Source of the DNA: an uncultured Roseobacter sp.
Lineage (GTDB): Bacteria; Pseudomonadota; Alphaproteobacteria; Rhodobacterales; Rhodobacteraceae
Direction of reading: 5' to 3'
Assembly (NCBI RefSeq): GCF_947495275.1
Contig: NZ_CANLYL010000001.1
Coordinates: 186,001 to 250,000 of the forward strand
Length of the DNA stretch: 64,000 bases
The notes under the pieces are model-generated. The model saw only the letters and a list, made by a program, of their open reading frames with translations. It searched no databases and was not told the origin of the DNA. This document shows positions 45,053 through 55,750 of this stretch, piece after piece (within the stretch, counting starts at the first letter, position 1; every line of letters begins with the position of its first letter). The position numbers and the translations under genes are program-made.

Positions 45053-45925
45053 TCAGGTTGGCGAAGGTGCACCTGTGAACTGCGCATGCATGCGACGCCA
45101 GGCGGAAGGCGTGATCTGGTCAGTATCTGCGATCATCCAATAGGTCTCCGGCGTCTCCAACTGCGCCTTGGACAAGCGCACCAACTCTCCCGCGCCCAGC
45201 GGCCCGGTACAAAGCGGCAGCGATGCCAACAAAACCCCCTGCCCCGCCAGCGCAGCCGCAAGCGCTGCTGCAAAGCTGTCAAACCGCATCCTTGGCACCG
45301 GCGTTGTCGGATCTCCCGCAAACCGCGCCCATTCCTGCCATCCGGCGCGAGGGCCCGACACTGCGATGCGCGGCAGGCTGCGCCAATCACGGGCTTGCGC
45401 AATCAGTTTTGGCGCAGCAACCGGGCTGAGCCGCTCTGCAAATAGCTTTTCCTTGCGACCCGCGGCCCAATCGCCGGTCCCGTATTCAACCCGGATCATC
45501 GCATCGAGCTGCTGTGGCTGCGGTTGCAGAACCCGCGTGGAAAAAACGATCTGCGCCCTGTCACCTCCGAGTATGTTGCGCAATCGCGGCGCGAGCCATA
45601 GTTCGATGACCGACGCGCTTGCCGAGATCGTCAATTTCTCGCGTTGGCTGCCAAAAATCTCTTCGAAGCTCTCGTTGAGATTACGCATGGCCGCCGAGAC
45701 ATAGGGCAGCCAGGCCTCACCATCCACAGTCAGCGTGATGCCGCGCGCGCCGCGCAAGAACAACGGCCGACCAATGCGTCCTTCAAGGTTCGTGATGCGC
45801 TGGCTAACCGCAGCTTGGGTCACCTTCAGCTCCGAGGCTGCGGCTGTGAAACTGCCCAAACGACCGGCTGCTTCAAAACCGCGTATCCACTCCAAGGGTA
45901 CTGAATTCAGAGCAAACTCACTCAT
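45053..45925 (-). CDS. LysR-family regulator, likely controlling tmpAB
   Basis: 290 residues of the LysR family, GcvA-like group: VPLEWIRGFEAAGRLGSFTA (HTH, residues 8-27), ELKVTQAAVSQRITNLEGRI (recognition helix), then an effector-binding domain. It is divergent from tmpA with 102 bases between, the classic LysR arrangement, so it should sense a phosphonate or betaine-related effector (inferred). The 3' end is convergent with the PLA2-like gene, 57 bases apart. Confidence 0.9.
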   Translation of the reverse strand: MSEFALNSVPLEWIRGFEAAGRLGSFTAAASELKVTQAAVSQRITNLEGRIGRPLFLRGARGITLTVDGEAWLPYVSAAMRNLNESFEEIFGSQREKLTISASASVIELWLAPRLRNILGGDRAQIVFSTRVLQPQPQQLDAMIRVEYGTGDWAAGRKEKLFAERLSPVAAPKLIAQARDWRSLPRIAVSGPRAGWQEWARFAGDPTTPVPRMRFDSFAAALAAALAGQGVLLASLPLCTGPLGAGELVRLSKAQLETPETYWMIADTDQITPSAWRRMHAQFTGAPSPT

Positions 45926-47763
<1,838 letters not shown>

Positions 47764-47865
47764 GGGGAGTTCTTAGACCGACCCAATCCATCATCACCCG
47801 GCATTGTACCTGACGCCCCGGAATGTCATCCTGCGCCGATGCCCCCGCACACCAGGAACGGAGAG

Positions 47866-49416
47866 ATGATGAACGGTGCCAACTCCCTTGTGAAAACGCT
47901 GCTGAAGAACGGCGTGGACACGGTTTTTGCCAATCCCGGCACCTCCGAGATGCATTTCGTTGCCGCACTGGACACTCACCCTGAAATGAACTGCGTGTTG
48001 TGCCTCTTTGAAGGGGGCACCACCGGTGCCGCTGATGGCTATTTCCGTATGAAACGCGACGTGGCCGGAACGTTACTTCATCTTGCGCCCGGTTTTGGGA
48101 ATGCTTTCGCCAATCTGCACAACGCCCGCAAGGCCAGCACGGGTGTCCTCAATATCGTTGGGGATCACGCTACGCATCACCTGCGCTTTGAGAGCCCGCT
48201 TAAGGGCGACATCGTTGGGATCAGTCAGACGGTCAGCCATTGGACAAGGGTTTCACAGGACGCAGCAAGCGTGGCCTCCGACGGGGCAGACGCCATTCAG
48301 GCCGCACGGGCGTGTAACGGGCAGATCGCCACACTGATCCTGCCTGCTGATACGGCGTGGAACGCAGCCTCGGGCACCGCAGACAGCCGCGCGCCGGCCC
48401 CGCTGCCTGCCCCCGGCACCGCTGAGATTGAAGCCGCCGCCGCGCAGTTGCGAAACAAGGGTGCCGCGTTGATGATAGGTGGCAGCGCGCTCTTTGGGGA
48501 ATTGCGTCAGCTCGCCGGGAAAATTGCCGCAAGAACCGGGTGCCGGCTGATGGTCGATACCTTGATCCCCCGGATATCGAAAGGTGCTGGCACCGCACGG
48601 ATTGATCAGTTGGTCTATCCCGTTGATCCAAAAATCGCGCAGCTGACCGAGACGACGTCAATTACTCTCGTTGGCACAGATCGCCCCGTGGCCTTTTTCG
48701 CCTATCCGGGCAAGCCCAGCGTGCCCGAACCGCCAGGTTGCAGCGTTACAGAGCTTTGCACGCCGGTCATGGATATTGCCGCGACCTTGGAAGCCCTTGC
48801 AGATGCGGTTGGCGTGACGACCGGGACGCAGCCCGAAACCGTCGCGCTCGATTTGCCGGATAAACCCTCAGGTGCGCTGACCTTGCAGAAAGTTGGTCAG
48901 GCGCTTGCCGCGCTGATGCCGGAAAACGCCATTATCTGCAACGAATCCGTGACGTCTGGCTTTCATGTCATGCCGCCCACGGCGACCGCGCGACCCCATG
49001 ACGTGCTGAGTGGCACCGGTGGCGCCATCGGGCTTTGTTTGCCCTGTGCCGCGGGTGCTGCGATTGCCTGCCCCGATCGCAAGGTGATCGCTCTTACGGG
49101 GGACGGCTCGGCCATGTATACGCTGCAATCCTTGTGGACGATGGCGCGCGAAGGTCTTGATGTGACCGTTATCGTCTTTGCGAACCGTGGGTATCAGATT
49201 CTGCGCGACGAATTGATCAATGTCGGTGTCGATTCTTATGGCCAGAATGCGCAGGCAATGTTTGATGTCGAAAATCCAACGCTGGATTGGGTGTCCCTTG
49301 CCGAAGGTCATGGCGTTCCCGCCATCCGCACTCGTGAGATGGAGGGGTTCATCCGCGCATTGCAAGCAGGTCTGGAAAGCGACGGCCCCTCACTGATCGA
49401 GGTGGTGTGCCCCTGA
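47866..49416 (+). CDS. ThDP-dependent enzyme (acetolactate synthase/benzoylformate decarboxylase-like)
   Basis: 516 residues. N-terminal PYR domain with VFANPGTSEMHF and LCLFEGGTTGAADGYFRM (catalytic Glu), central domain, and PP domain with the ThDP motif GDGSAMYTLQSLW...ANRGYQ (GDG to N about 30 residues). The family is annotated as acetolactate synthase large subunit; biosynthetic IlvB has FAD-binding and a small subunit, neither evident here, so decarboxylase or lyase activity on a 2-oxo acid is more likely. The two ATGs at 47866 and 47869 are both possible. It follows tmpB by 102 bases and may be cotranscribed. Confidence 0.8.
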   Translation: MMNGANSLVKTLLKNGVDTVFANPGTSEMHFVAALDTHPEMNCVLCLFEGGTTGAADGYFRMKRDVAGTLLHLAPGFGNAFANLHNARKASTGVLNIVGDHATHHLRFESPLKGDIVGISQTVSHWTRVSQDAASVASDGADAIQAARACNGQIATLILPADTAWNAASGTADSRAPAPLPAPGTAEIEAAAAQLRNKGAALMIGGSALFGELRQLAGKIAARTGCRLMVDTLIPRISKGAGTARIDQLVYPVDPKIAQLTETTSITLVGTDRPVAFFAYPGKPSVPEPPGCSVTELCTPVMDIAATLEALADAVGVTTGTQPETVALDLPDKPSGALTLQKVGQALAALMPENAIICNESVTSGFHVMPPTATARPHDVLSGTGGAIGLCLPCAAGAAIACPDRKVIALTGDGSAMYTLQSLWTMAREGLDVTVIVFANRGYQILRDELINVGVDSYGQNAQAMFDVENPTLDWVSLAEGHGVPAIRTREMEGFIRALQAGLESDGPSLIEVVCP

Positions 49417-49441
49417 CGGACCAACGGCGGCGGTCAGCGCA

Positions 49442-49765
49442 TTAGATTGATCGCGCCGCTTCTGGTGAAGGTTCCGCCAGTTCGCTAAACCGGCCGTCTT
49501 CGAATTCCGACTTGGGACGCACCCAGATCGTGCCTTCGACATCATCGTAGATGACGACCTCACTGCGGTCCGCCTCTAGGATGCCATGTGCCAGCACCCG
49601 GTAAAGCCCGCCCTTGCGGTGCAGATGCGTTGCGACCCAGACCGCCCGCTCACCACCCGAACCCGTGGCAAAGGGCGTCTTTCCGATGGCCGATCCAGCC
49701 GACCAGAAAGACGACAACAAACGGCGCGCTCCCCACATTCCAGAACTCCCCCAGCTTTTGATCAT
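49442..49765 (-). CDS. DUF1653-like small protein, coupled to the RNR
   Basis: 107 residues. The core THLHRKGGLYRVLAHGI, then SEVVIYDDVEGTIWVRPKSE (20 residues), matches the DUF1653 beta-barrel pattern YxHYKGGxYxVL...VVYxx...WVRPxxMF. The N-terminal 35 residues are basic/glycine-serine-rich and not part of the domain. The start overlaps the RNR stop by 4 bases, so the two are translated together. Function unknown; DUF1653 proteins have no proven enzymatic role. Confidence 0.75.
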   Translation of the reverse strand: MIKSWGSSGMWGARRLLSSFWSAGSAIGKTPFATGSGGERAVWVATHLHRKGGLYRVLAHGILEADRSEVVIYDDVEGTIWVRPKSEFEDGRFSELAEPSPEAARSI

Positions 49766-51489
49766 GCGGCCAAAATCGAGCCCGTAACCGCGTTGGGCCT
49801 ATAGGTCGTGCAGCCCTTGCATCCCGACCTGTAGGCCTCCAGATAGACATCCTCGAATTTCTCGAAGGCAATGTCTTCCGGGCAATTCACGGTTTTTGAA
49901 ATCCCACTGTCAACCCATCTTTGGGCCGCCGCCTGCATGCGCACGTGATCACTCGGATGCAATTCCAGTGCCGTGACAAAGGCCTCACTCAATGCAGCGT
50001 CCGGTCCATGGAGTTGCCGATAGAGCCAGGCCGCGTAGTCCACCACCTCCTCTTGCGACTTTGTGCCGTCCGGGCCGGTCACCATACGTTTGTAAGAGGT
50101 CGCAAACATCGGTTCGATGCCGGAGGAAACATTCCCGGCAAACATGGAAATGGTGCCGGTTGGCGCGATGGTCGTCAGGACGCCGTTGCGCAGGCCATAT
50201 TTGCCGATTTCATGCTGCACATCCGCATCAAGCCGCAAACATGCGGGTTGCTTGAGGTGTTTGGTCGCGTCGTAAAGCGGAAACGCCCCGCGTTCTTTCG
50301 CCAGATGGGCGGAAGCCAGATAGGCCGCGTTCTGGATCGTACGCATCCAGTTGTCCAGGAGCTCAACCGCCTTTTGGGAGCCATAGCGCGCGCCGGTCAT
50401 GACCAGAGCATCTCCAACGCCAGTCACCCCCAGCCCGATGCGGCGTTTTTCGCGGGCCTCGCACAGCTGGGCGGGTGTTGCATAGCGTGACACATCGATG
50501 ACGTTGTCGAGCATGCGCACAGCAACACCCGCCAGTCGGCGCAATTCATTCAGATTCAGTTCGGCGCCAGCCTCAAAGGGGTTCTCAACAAGGCGCGCGA
50601 GATTGATGGATGCCAGAGGGCACGTCCCATTGGGCGGCAAAGGCTGTTCGGCGCAGGAATTTGTCGCTGAAAGCACCTCGGCATAGTTCAGGGGGTTTTC
50701 GGTGTTTATCTTGTCAATGAACAGCACACCGGGCTCCGCCGCGGCATAGGTCTGCCGCATGATCGCCTGCCAGAGCCCGCGCGCGGAAAGCCGCCGCGTG
50801 ACGGCACCGTCCCAGATCAGATCCCAGCTGCCATTCGCCTCGACAGCCTTCATGAAATCATCGGTGATCATCACGGACATGTTGAAATTACGCAGTCGCT
50901 CAGGCGCTGACTTCGCCTCAATAAAGGCCTCGATATCCGGATGATCACAGCGCAATGTCGCCATCATGGCGCCACGTCCCATGCCGGTCACGAGCATCTT
51001 GCAAACCGCATCGCAGATATCCATCGCAGCCAACGGTCCCGCAGCTGGACAATCCAGCCCGCGAACCAAGGTCCCCTTTGGCCGAATTGTCGAGAAATCG
51101 AAACCAATGCCGCCGCCCATCTGCATGGTCAAGGCTGCCTCTTTGACCGTGTCCATGATCCCCGAAACGGAATCCGGCAGGGTTCGCATGACAAAGGTAT
51201 TTGACAGCGTCACGTTTCGGGCGGTGCCGCAGCCGGACAGAATGCGCCCCGCAGGCAAGAGTTTGAACTCCTTCATGGCTTCAAAAAAGCCGCGGGCCAC
51301 CTCTTCTTGGCGCGCCGGGTCTTCAAGCTTTGCCAAACCGCGTGCGACACGCCGCCAGGTATCATGCACGGAGAAGTCAACATCGCCCGAGGCAGTTTTG
51401 TATTGGTACTTCGTCCGCCAAATCTGCTCTGCGATTGGCTGGCCGAAATCCACATCGACAATTTCAGTTATGGAGTAGTCAAACATCAC
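49762..51489 (-). CDS. nrdJ: Adenosylcobalamin-dependent (class II) ribonucleotide reductase, short form
   Basis: 575 residues. Makes deoxyribonucleotides using B12 radical chemistry without oxygen. Visible: SNTFVMRT, GGGIGFDFSTIRPKGTLVRG (20), NSCAEQPLPPNGTCPLAS (the NxCxE glutamate/cysteine active site), PTGTISMFAGNVSSGIEPMF, and the terminal GCKGCTTYRPNAVTGS. No N-terminal ATP cone. The chain ends just after that last motif, whereas full-length class II enzymes have a further 150 or more residues with the redox CxxC. So it may be re-reduced differently, need another protein, or be a paralogue. Identity as class II RNR is firm; function as the main RNR is not. Confidence 0.88.
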   Translation of the reverse strand: MMFDYSITEIVDVDFGQPIAEQIWRTKYQYKTASGDVDFSVHDTWRRVARGLAKLEDPARQEEVARGFFEAMKEFKLLPAGRILSGCGTARNVTLSNTFVMRTLPDSVSGIMDTVKEAALTMQMGGGIGFDFSTIRPKGTLVRGLDCPAAGPLAAMDICDAVCKMLVTGMGRGAMMATLRCDHPDIEAFIEAKSAPERLRNFNMSVMITDDFMKAVEANGSWDLIWDGAVTRRLSARGLWQAIMRQTYAAAEPGVLFIDKINTENPLNYAEVLSATNSCAEQPLPPNGTCPLASINLARLVENPFEAGAELNLNELRRLAGVAVRMLDNVIDVSRYATPAQLCEAREKRRIGLGVTGVGDALVMTGARYGSQKAVELLDNWMRTIQNAAYLASAHLAKERGAFPLYDATKHLKQPACLRLDADVQHEIGKYGLRNGVLTTIAPTGTISMFAGNVSSGIEPMFATSYKRMVTGPDGTKSQEEVVDYAAWLYRQLHGPDAALSEAFVTALELHPSDHVRMQAAAQRWVDSGISKTVNCPEDIAFEKFEDVYLEAYRSGCKGCTTYRPNAVTGSILAA

Positions 51490-52059
51490 CTCACCCGAAT
51501 TTTACGAAAAATTTTCCTTAATTTAGTATTAATGGGACGTTGAAAATGAGGCAAACTGAAGCGGGAAGTATGGTTACCAACATACGGAAAATTAACACTT
51601 TTTCAGTATTTTGGGTTAATTTTTGTTAACTTTTCAACTAATGATTGAATCGCTTGAAGCCCTATTTTTCAAGAAAATAGGGCACGTAGCGGACAAGCCG
51701 AAGGATCAACTCGGCCGTTTTGTTTAGAAATTAATTTTAGGGTATCGGGCGAAAAAGTGGCGACGAAATGACTTGCAATTCGCCCTCGCGGTTCCTGCTT
51801 TCAGCGCTCCAGACGGTTTGACGCATCAAAATACCGGAAGATCGAGGTATTTTTTCGAGGCACGAAGGAACCAGCGTATCCAGGATTCAGGCCGCGCCGT
51901 CACTTACCACAACCAATACGCGACAGTACGGATCAATCGCCAATCTGATCAGGTGAACGGGCAAATATCCAGGCCGCTTTTTGCCAGCATCGAAAGCGCC
52001 GCTTGCGTTTGTTTCTCATCGATCCGGCTGCAAACAAGATCGGCCGTCACAGGAAAGCT
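51490..52059. other. Gene-free, AT-rich region upstream of the RNR
   Basis: 570 bases between the RNR gene (start 51489) and the GS-like gene (end 52060). 51490-51730 is very AT-rich and holds a strong hairpin and a terminator-like structure (see 51659). A TTAA-N6-TTAAC pair at 51616-51630 resembles a CtrA half-site pair but with 6 instead of 7 bases between. The right part (51730-52059) has ordinary base content but no open frame with family similarity. No B12-riboswitch core seen. Confidence 0.45.
51659..51725 (+). ncRNA. Candidate small-RNA 3' end or structured element
   Basis: GCCCTATTTT (51659-51668) and AAAATAGGGC (51674-51683) form a perfect 10-bp hairpin with a 5-base loop. GCCGA (51697-51701) and TCGGC (51711-51715) make a second stem followed by CGTTTTGTTT. 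Two stems with a U-rich end on the plus strand look like a small RNA with a terminator. No protein frame is upstream on this strand. Start unknown; could also be a leader in the RNR transcript. Confidence 0.35.
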
Positions 52060-53367
52060 TTAGTAGGTTTGCTCATATGCCGCACATTTGGCCGCAATGT
52101 TGTCCTCACTCAAATAGTCGATTTCTGCCTGTTTATGCGCGCGGTAGACCGGCAGAAACGCCTTCGGAAACCAGCGGGCGACCGTTTTATCTCCACACAG
52201 GACATCGAGTGCTGCTGACAGCGTCTCCGGCAAACGGACGAACCCCCGTTCCGCAAGAACTGCAGGCGACAATAGCGACAGATCCTCCTCGGTCGGTTCC
52301 GGGGCGCTCAACCCCTCCTCGACCCCCTGCACACCGGCATGAACGATTGCCGCAAGCGCCAGATGCGGACAGGCAGCATCGGCCGCCCGGTATTCGATGT
52401 TAAACTGGCGCGCGATGGATGCCGGATCCTTCGCTGTCACCGGACAGACCCGCAGGCTTGCTTCGCGATCTCGAAACCCAAGATTGTTGTAGGCTGCCGA
52501 CCAGCGGTGCGGCGTCAGGCGTTCATAAGAAATTACCGAGGGGGCCGTCATCGCGATAATGCGATCCAGGTATTTCAACACACCAGCGGCAAAAGCACTT
52601 GTCAGCTCCGACATGCCGCAAGGGCCCGTCGGGTCATAGGTCATGGGCTGACCGTCGGCACCCTCAAAACTCATATGCACATGAACGCCGTTCCCGACGC
52701 TTGCGACATCCCGGATCGGCGTAAAGGTTGCTTCTTCGCCCAAGGACCGCGCAGCAGACCGGGTCAATTCCCGCACGATCACGGCAGCGTCTGCCGCACG
52801 CACCCCCACTTCGGGCCCGATGACCACCTCGTATTGCGCAGGCCCATATTCTTTCATGATGCTGTCAGGCGACAGCCCGACCTCCGCCAGGGCCGCCATC
52901 AGTATTTCGCAGAGCTGGCGTTGCACCTCGAATCCCTCCCGACCGTAGGCCTGGTTGGGAACCGATGCCGCGCCTTTCAGTTGGAATTCGTGCTCGAAAG
53001 CGGCAATGAGCCGGACACCCGCCACCCGCTCCAGTCTTTGCAACGCGGATTTCAACAAGGATCGCGTGCAAAAATCCCATGGGGCGCCATCCAGGTCGGT
53101 GATATCGCCCAGAATGAAATGCTGCTGAACGCCCTCGTCAAATGAAACCCTGGCCTCGGCGGCAGCATCCGGGATCAAAAGCAAATCCCCCAAAGCGCCG
53201 AACGGGCTTTCGGCGATCGTGTCAAAGCAGGTGATCTGGACATTGGTAGGCGTCCATCCCACGCCGCGGATCAGGCGTTTTTCCAGCTGATCGCTCGGAA
53301 AGGCTTTGCCGCGCACCTTTCCGGCCAGATCACAGGTTGCGGCAAAGATAAGCGGCATTGGCATCAT
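52060..53367 (-). CDS. Glutamine synthetase-family ligase (gamma-glutamylamide type)
   Basis: 435 residues of the GlnA family, class III/PuuA-like length. Catalytic landmarks: AAFEHEFQL (metal Glu), MKEYGPAQYEVVIGPEV (second acid), NGVHVHMSFEG (metal His), SYERLTPHRWSAAYNNLGFR, with ATP/glutamate Arg, and NIEYRAADAACPH (Glu and Arg). Such proteins ligate glutamate to amines (polyamines, ethanolamine, methylamine). The ATG at 53367 overlaps the regulator stop. In this N-compound island it is a candidate for gamma-glutamylation of the imported amine. True ammonium-assimilating GS is less likely: it diverges from GlnA signature sequences. Confidence 0.85.
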   Translation of the reverse strand: MMPMPLIFAATCDLAGKVRGKAFPSDQLEKRLIRGVGWTPTNVQITCFDTIAESPFGALGDLLLIPDAAAEARVSFDEGVQQHFILGDITDLDGAPWDFCTRSLLKSALQRLERVAGVRLIAAFEHEFQLKGAASVPNQAYGREGFEVQRQLCEILMAALAEVGLSPDSIMKEYGPAQYEVVIGPEVGVRAADAAVIVRELTRSAARSLGEEATFTPIRDVASVGNGVHVHMSFEGADGQPMTYDPTGPCGMSELTSAFAAGVLKYLDRIIAMTAPSVISYERLTPHRWSAAYNNLGFRDREASLRVCPVTAKDPASIARQFNIEYRAADAACPHLALAAIVHAGVQGVEEGLSAPEPTEEDLSLLSPAVLAERGFVRLPETLSAALDVLCGDKTVARWFPKAFLPVYRAHKQAEIDYLSEDNIAAKCAAYEQTY

Positions 53368-54212
53368 TTGATCATGTCCTGTTGCGGGAGACGCAAAGCA
53401 TCCCAGGCCTTTATGCGGTCGCGGGTTTCGTCCCAATTATCCTCGGCAATGCGGGTCACCAGGGCCTCCGTGACTGCCAAAGCGGGTGAATAGGTATCCC
53501 AAAGCGTCCCACTTTCGATCGGTACCGGCAGGATTTCGGATGCGTGTTTGGCAATGGGTGACAGCCAGCGGTCAGTCATCAGGATGATGCGCGCGCCCAC
53601 CGTCGCCGAAGCGGTTTCAGCCAACACCGCCAGATTGGCCTGATACCTACGGAAATCGACCATGAACAGAATATCGCCCTGCTTCATTCTGAGCAGATAT
53701 TCGGGCCAGACCTCGGTGCTGTCGGGAATATGAAAAACGCCGGTTCTGGCCTGTCGCAAGTGAAAGGAGAGGTGTTTTGCAATGGTGTCACTGATGCGCC
53801 CGCCGATCACAAAAATCTTGCGCTTCGGTTCTGACAGAAGGCGGCAGATACGGTCGAATTGCGCTTGCGTGATCGCGTCTCCGGCAACCTGCATCTGATC
53901 CGCCGCGCGGGCAATGAAATCATTCAGATACCCCCCGTTTACAGCCCGGTCAGCGCGGTGCACTTCGACCGGAGATTGTTGACCTTCCTTGAGCTCGGCA
54001 ATCAGGTCACGCTGGAATTCCTGATATCCGCCCAATCCGATCTTGGCCACAAATCGAGAGATAGAAGGGGCCGAAACCTCTGCCTTGCGCCCCAGATCCT
54101 GGATCGACGCAAGACCGGCAAAAGGGTAATCCGCCAAGAGCGTTGCTGCCAGCTTGCGCTCGCTCGCCGTCATATCCGAGGCGGCCGCTTCTATCCTTTT
54201 CCTGACCTGCAA
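53364..54212 (-). CDS. MurR/RpiR family transcriptional regulator
   Basis: 282 residues: N-terminal HTH_6 domain (ASERKLAATLLADYPFAGLASIQDLG, as MTASERKLAATLLADYPFAG) and a C-terminal SIS sugar-phosphate-type effector domain (FVIGGRISDTIAKHLSFHLR, 20). Divergent from the catabolic genes starting at 54336, and cotranscribed with the GS-like gene (4-base overlap). It most likely represses or activates this cluster in response to an intermediate; the SIS domain usually binds a phosphosugar, but a different ligand is plausible here. Confidence 0.9.
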   Translation of the reverse strand: MQVRKRIEAAASDMTASERKLAATLLADYPFAGLASIQDLGRKAEVSAPSISRFVAKIGLGGYQEFQRDLIAELKEGQQSPVEVHRADRAVNGGYLNDFIARAADQMQVAGDAITQAQFDRICRLLSEPKRKIFVIGGRISDTIAKHLSFHLRQARTGVFHIPDSTEVWPEYLLRMKQGDILFMVDFRRYQANLAVLAETASATVGARIILMTDRWLSPIAKHASEILPVPIESGTLWDTYSPALAVTEALVTRIAEDNWDETRDRIKAWDALRLPQQDMIK

Positions 54213-54335
54213 TGACAGATTCCACTTTCTCAGTCGGGTTCAGAGTTTATGAAAAATATTTTTCAGTCAAGATACGAATGTTGACTTTGAAAATTTTCAT
54301 CCCTTTACTTGAAGCTGGGGAGTCGCTGCCGAGTG

Positions 54336-55100
54336 ATGAAAACAGAATTGCGCCAGAAGAAGTTGCTGGGAGATCAGGACCCGGAACCGGTCACCTTTGT
54401 GAACGCATCCAGCAGATCGCCGCTCTTTCTGGTCTGCGAGCATGCCGGGTCGGCCATTCCTCATGATCTGGGAGATCTGGGGTTGACCGGTACCGCGATG
54501 GAACCCCACCGGTACACCGATATCGGAGCAGAACCGCTGGCACATGCGATTGCAGAGCACTTGAAAGCCCCTCTGGTATTGCAGCGCTACAGCCGTCTGG
54601 TGATCGACTGCAATCGCCCGCCACAGTCATCCGAAGCAGTTCCCGCTCAACAGGACGGCATCGTCATTCCGGGCAACCTGGGCCTGCCCGACGACACCCG
54701 CATCACGGAAATATTCACCCCATTTGACACGGCCATCGAACAAGGATTGACCCGCTCGCCCCGAAAGCTGGCCATTTCAGTTCATTCCTTCACGCCGCGT
54801 TTGGTGGGTGGGCCGCCACGACCGTGGCATTGCGGTTTTCTGTCCCGACGCGACACCACCACAGCGCAGCGTCTGATGCAGGCGGTCGCAGATCAGGATG
54901 CGGCACTGGTTCTCGCAGTGAATGAACCTTACCAGATAGACGATGAGACCGATTGGTTTATCCCCGCCCACGCGGAACCGATGGGTCTGGCACATACGCT
55001 GATCGAAGTTCGCAATGACCTGCTGGCGACCCCGTCGGATGTGGCACATTGGGCCGGTATTTTATCCCGCGCCATTCTCAAACTGCCGGAGCTCCAGTGA
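54336..55100 (+). CDS. N-formylglutamate amidohydrolase family protein
   Basis: 254 residues of the N-formylglutamate amidohydrolase (HutG-like, M14-like fold) family: LFLVCEHAGSAIP, RYTDIGAEPLAHAIAEHL (zinc-like acid/His region), DCNRPPQSSEAVP, and SVHSFTPRL. It would deformylate or deamidate an N-acyl amino acid. The ATG at 54336 is chosen because the TTG at 54309 lacks a ribosome site; GCCGAGTG is weak. Not next to other histidine genes, so the N-formylglutamate substrate is not assured. It overlaps the next gene by one base (TGATG). Confidence 0.82.
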   Translation: MKTELRQKKLLGDQDPEPVTFVNASSRSPLFLVCEHAGSAIPHDLGDLGLTGTAMEPHRYTDIGAEPLAHAIAEHLKAPLVLQRYSRLVIDCNRPPQSSEAVPAQQDGIVIPGNLGLPDDTRITEIFTPFDTAIEQGLTRSPRKLAISVHSFTPRLVGGPPRPWHCGFLSRRDTTTAQRLMQAVADQDAALVLAVNEPYQIDDETDWFIPAHAEPMGLAHTLIEVRNDLLATPSDVAHWAGILSRAILKLPELQ

Positions 55101-55750
55101 TGACCCTGACCCGCGATGTCCCCCTTGTTGCTGACCAGAGCGCCCTGCTCTTCATTGATGTCCAGAATTTCTCGGCCCATCCGGGGGGCGCGGAATTCAA
55201 GGGACTTTCCAAAGCTGAATTCGACACAAAATACGGGTGGTTCTTCTCGGAGCTGGAAACCCGTGTCATTCCGAACATGCAGGTGATTCAGACCGCGTGC
55301 CGAACTGCGGGCATCGAGGTGATTTATACCACCATCGAAAGCCTGACACTCGACGGGCGTGACCGCTCGCTCGACTACAAGATCACCGGCTTCAATGTGC
55401 CCAAGGGCTCCTGGGACGGTAAGGTTATTGACCAGATCGCCCCGCAGGGAGATGAGATTGTCCTGCCAAAATCCTCCTCATCGGTTTTTGTCTCCACCCA
55501 TATTGACTACATCCTGCGCAATCTTGGGGTGAAACAGGTGGTGATGTCGGGGCTCCTGACGGACCAATGTGTGGAAAGCGCGGTCCGGGATGCCTGTGAT
55601 CTGGGCTATCTTGTTACCGAGGTGACGGATGCCTGTCTCACCTACAGCCAGGAACGTCATGACAATTCCTTGCGCACTATCAAGGGGTATTGCCGACAGG
55701 TCACAACGGCAAAGCTGCTCGCCGAAATCGGTGGAAATACAAATGCTTGA
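55100..55750 (+). CDS. Isochorismatase-like cysteine hydrolase
   Basis: 216 residues; catalytic triad Asp20 (LFIDVQN), Lys124 (VLPKSSSS) and Cys157 (TDQCVES), the isochorismatase/nicotinamidase/N-carbamoylsarcosine amidase set. The cis-peptide GLLTDQC loop is present. It hydrolyses amide or carbamoyl bonds. Position between the formylglutamate hydrolase gene and the Liv importer suggests amide breakdown. The start overlaps the upstream stop; the 3' end runs 8 bases into livG. Confidence 0.88.
   Translation: MTLTRDVPLVADQSALLFIDVQNFSAHPGGAEFKGLSKAEFDTKYGWFFSELETRVIPNMQVIQTACRTAGIEVIYTTIESLTLDGRDRSLDYKITGFNVPKGSWDGKVIDQIAPQGDEIVLPKSSSSVFVSTHIDYILRNLGVKQVVMSGLLTDQCVESAVRDACDLGYLVTEVTDACLTYSQERHDNSLRTIKGYCRQVTTAKLLAEIGGNTNA

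Noticed and set aside
51490-51730. Cobalamin riboswitch upstream of the class II RNR
   Set aside because: I could not find the B12-box core or the surrounding stems; only AT-rich hairpins are visible.
51773-52063. 96-codon plus-strand ORF upstream of the GS-like gene
   Set aside because: Atypical composition and no similarity; overlaps the end of the GS-like gene.
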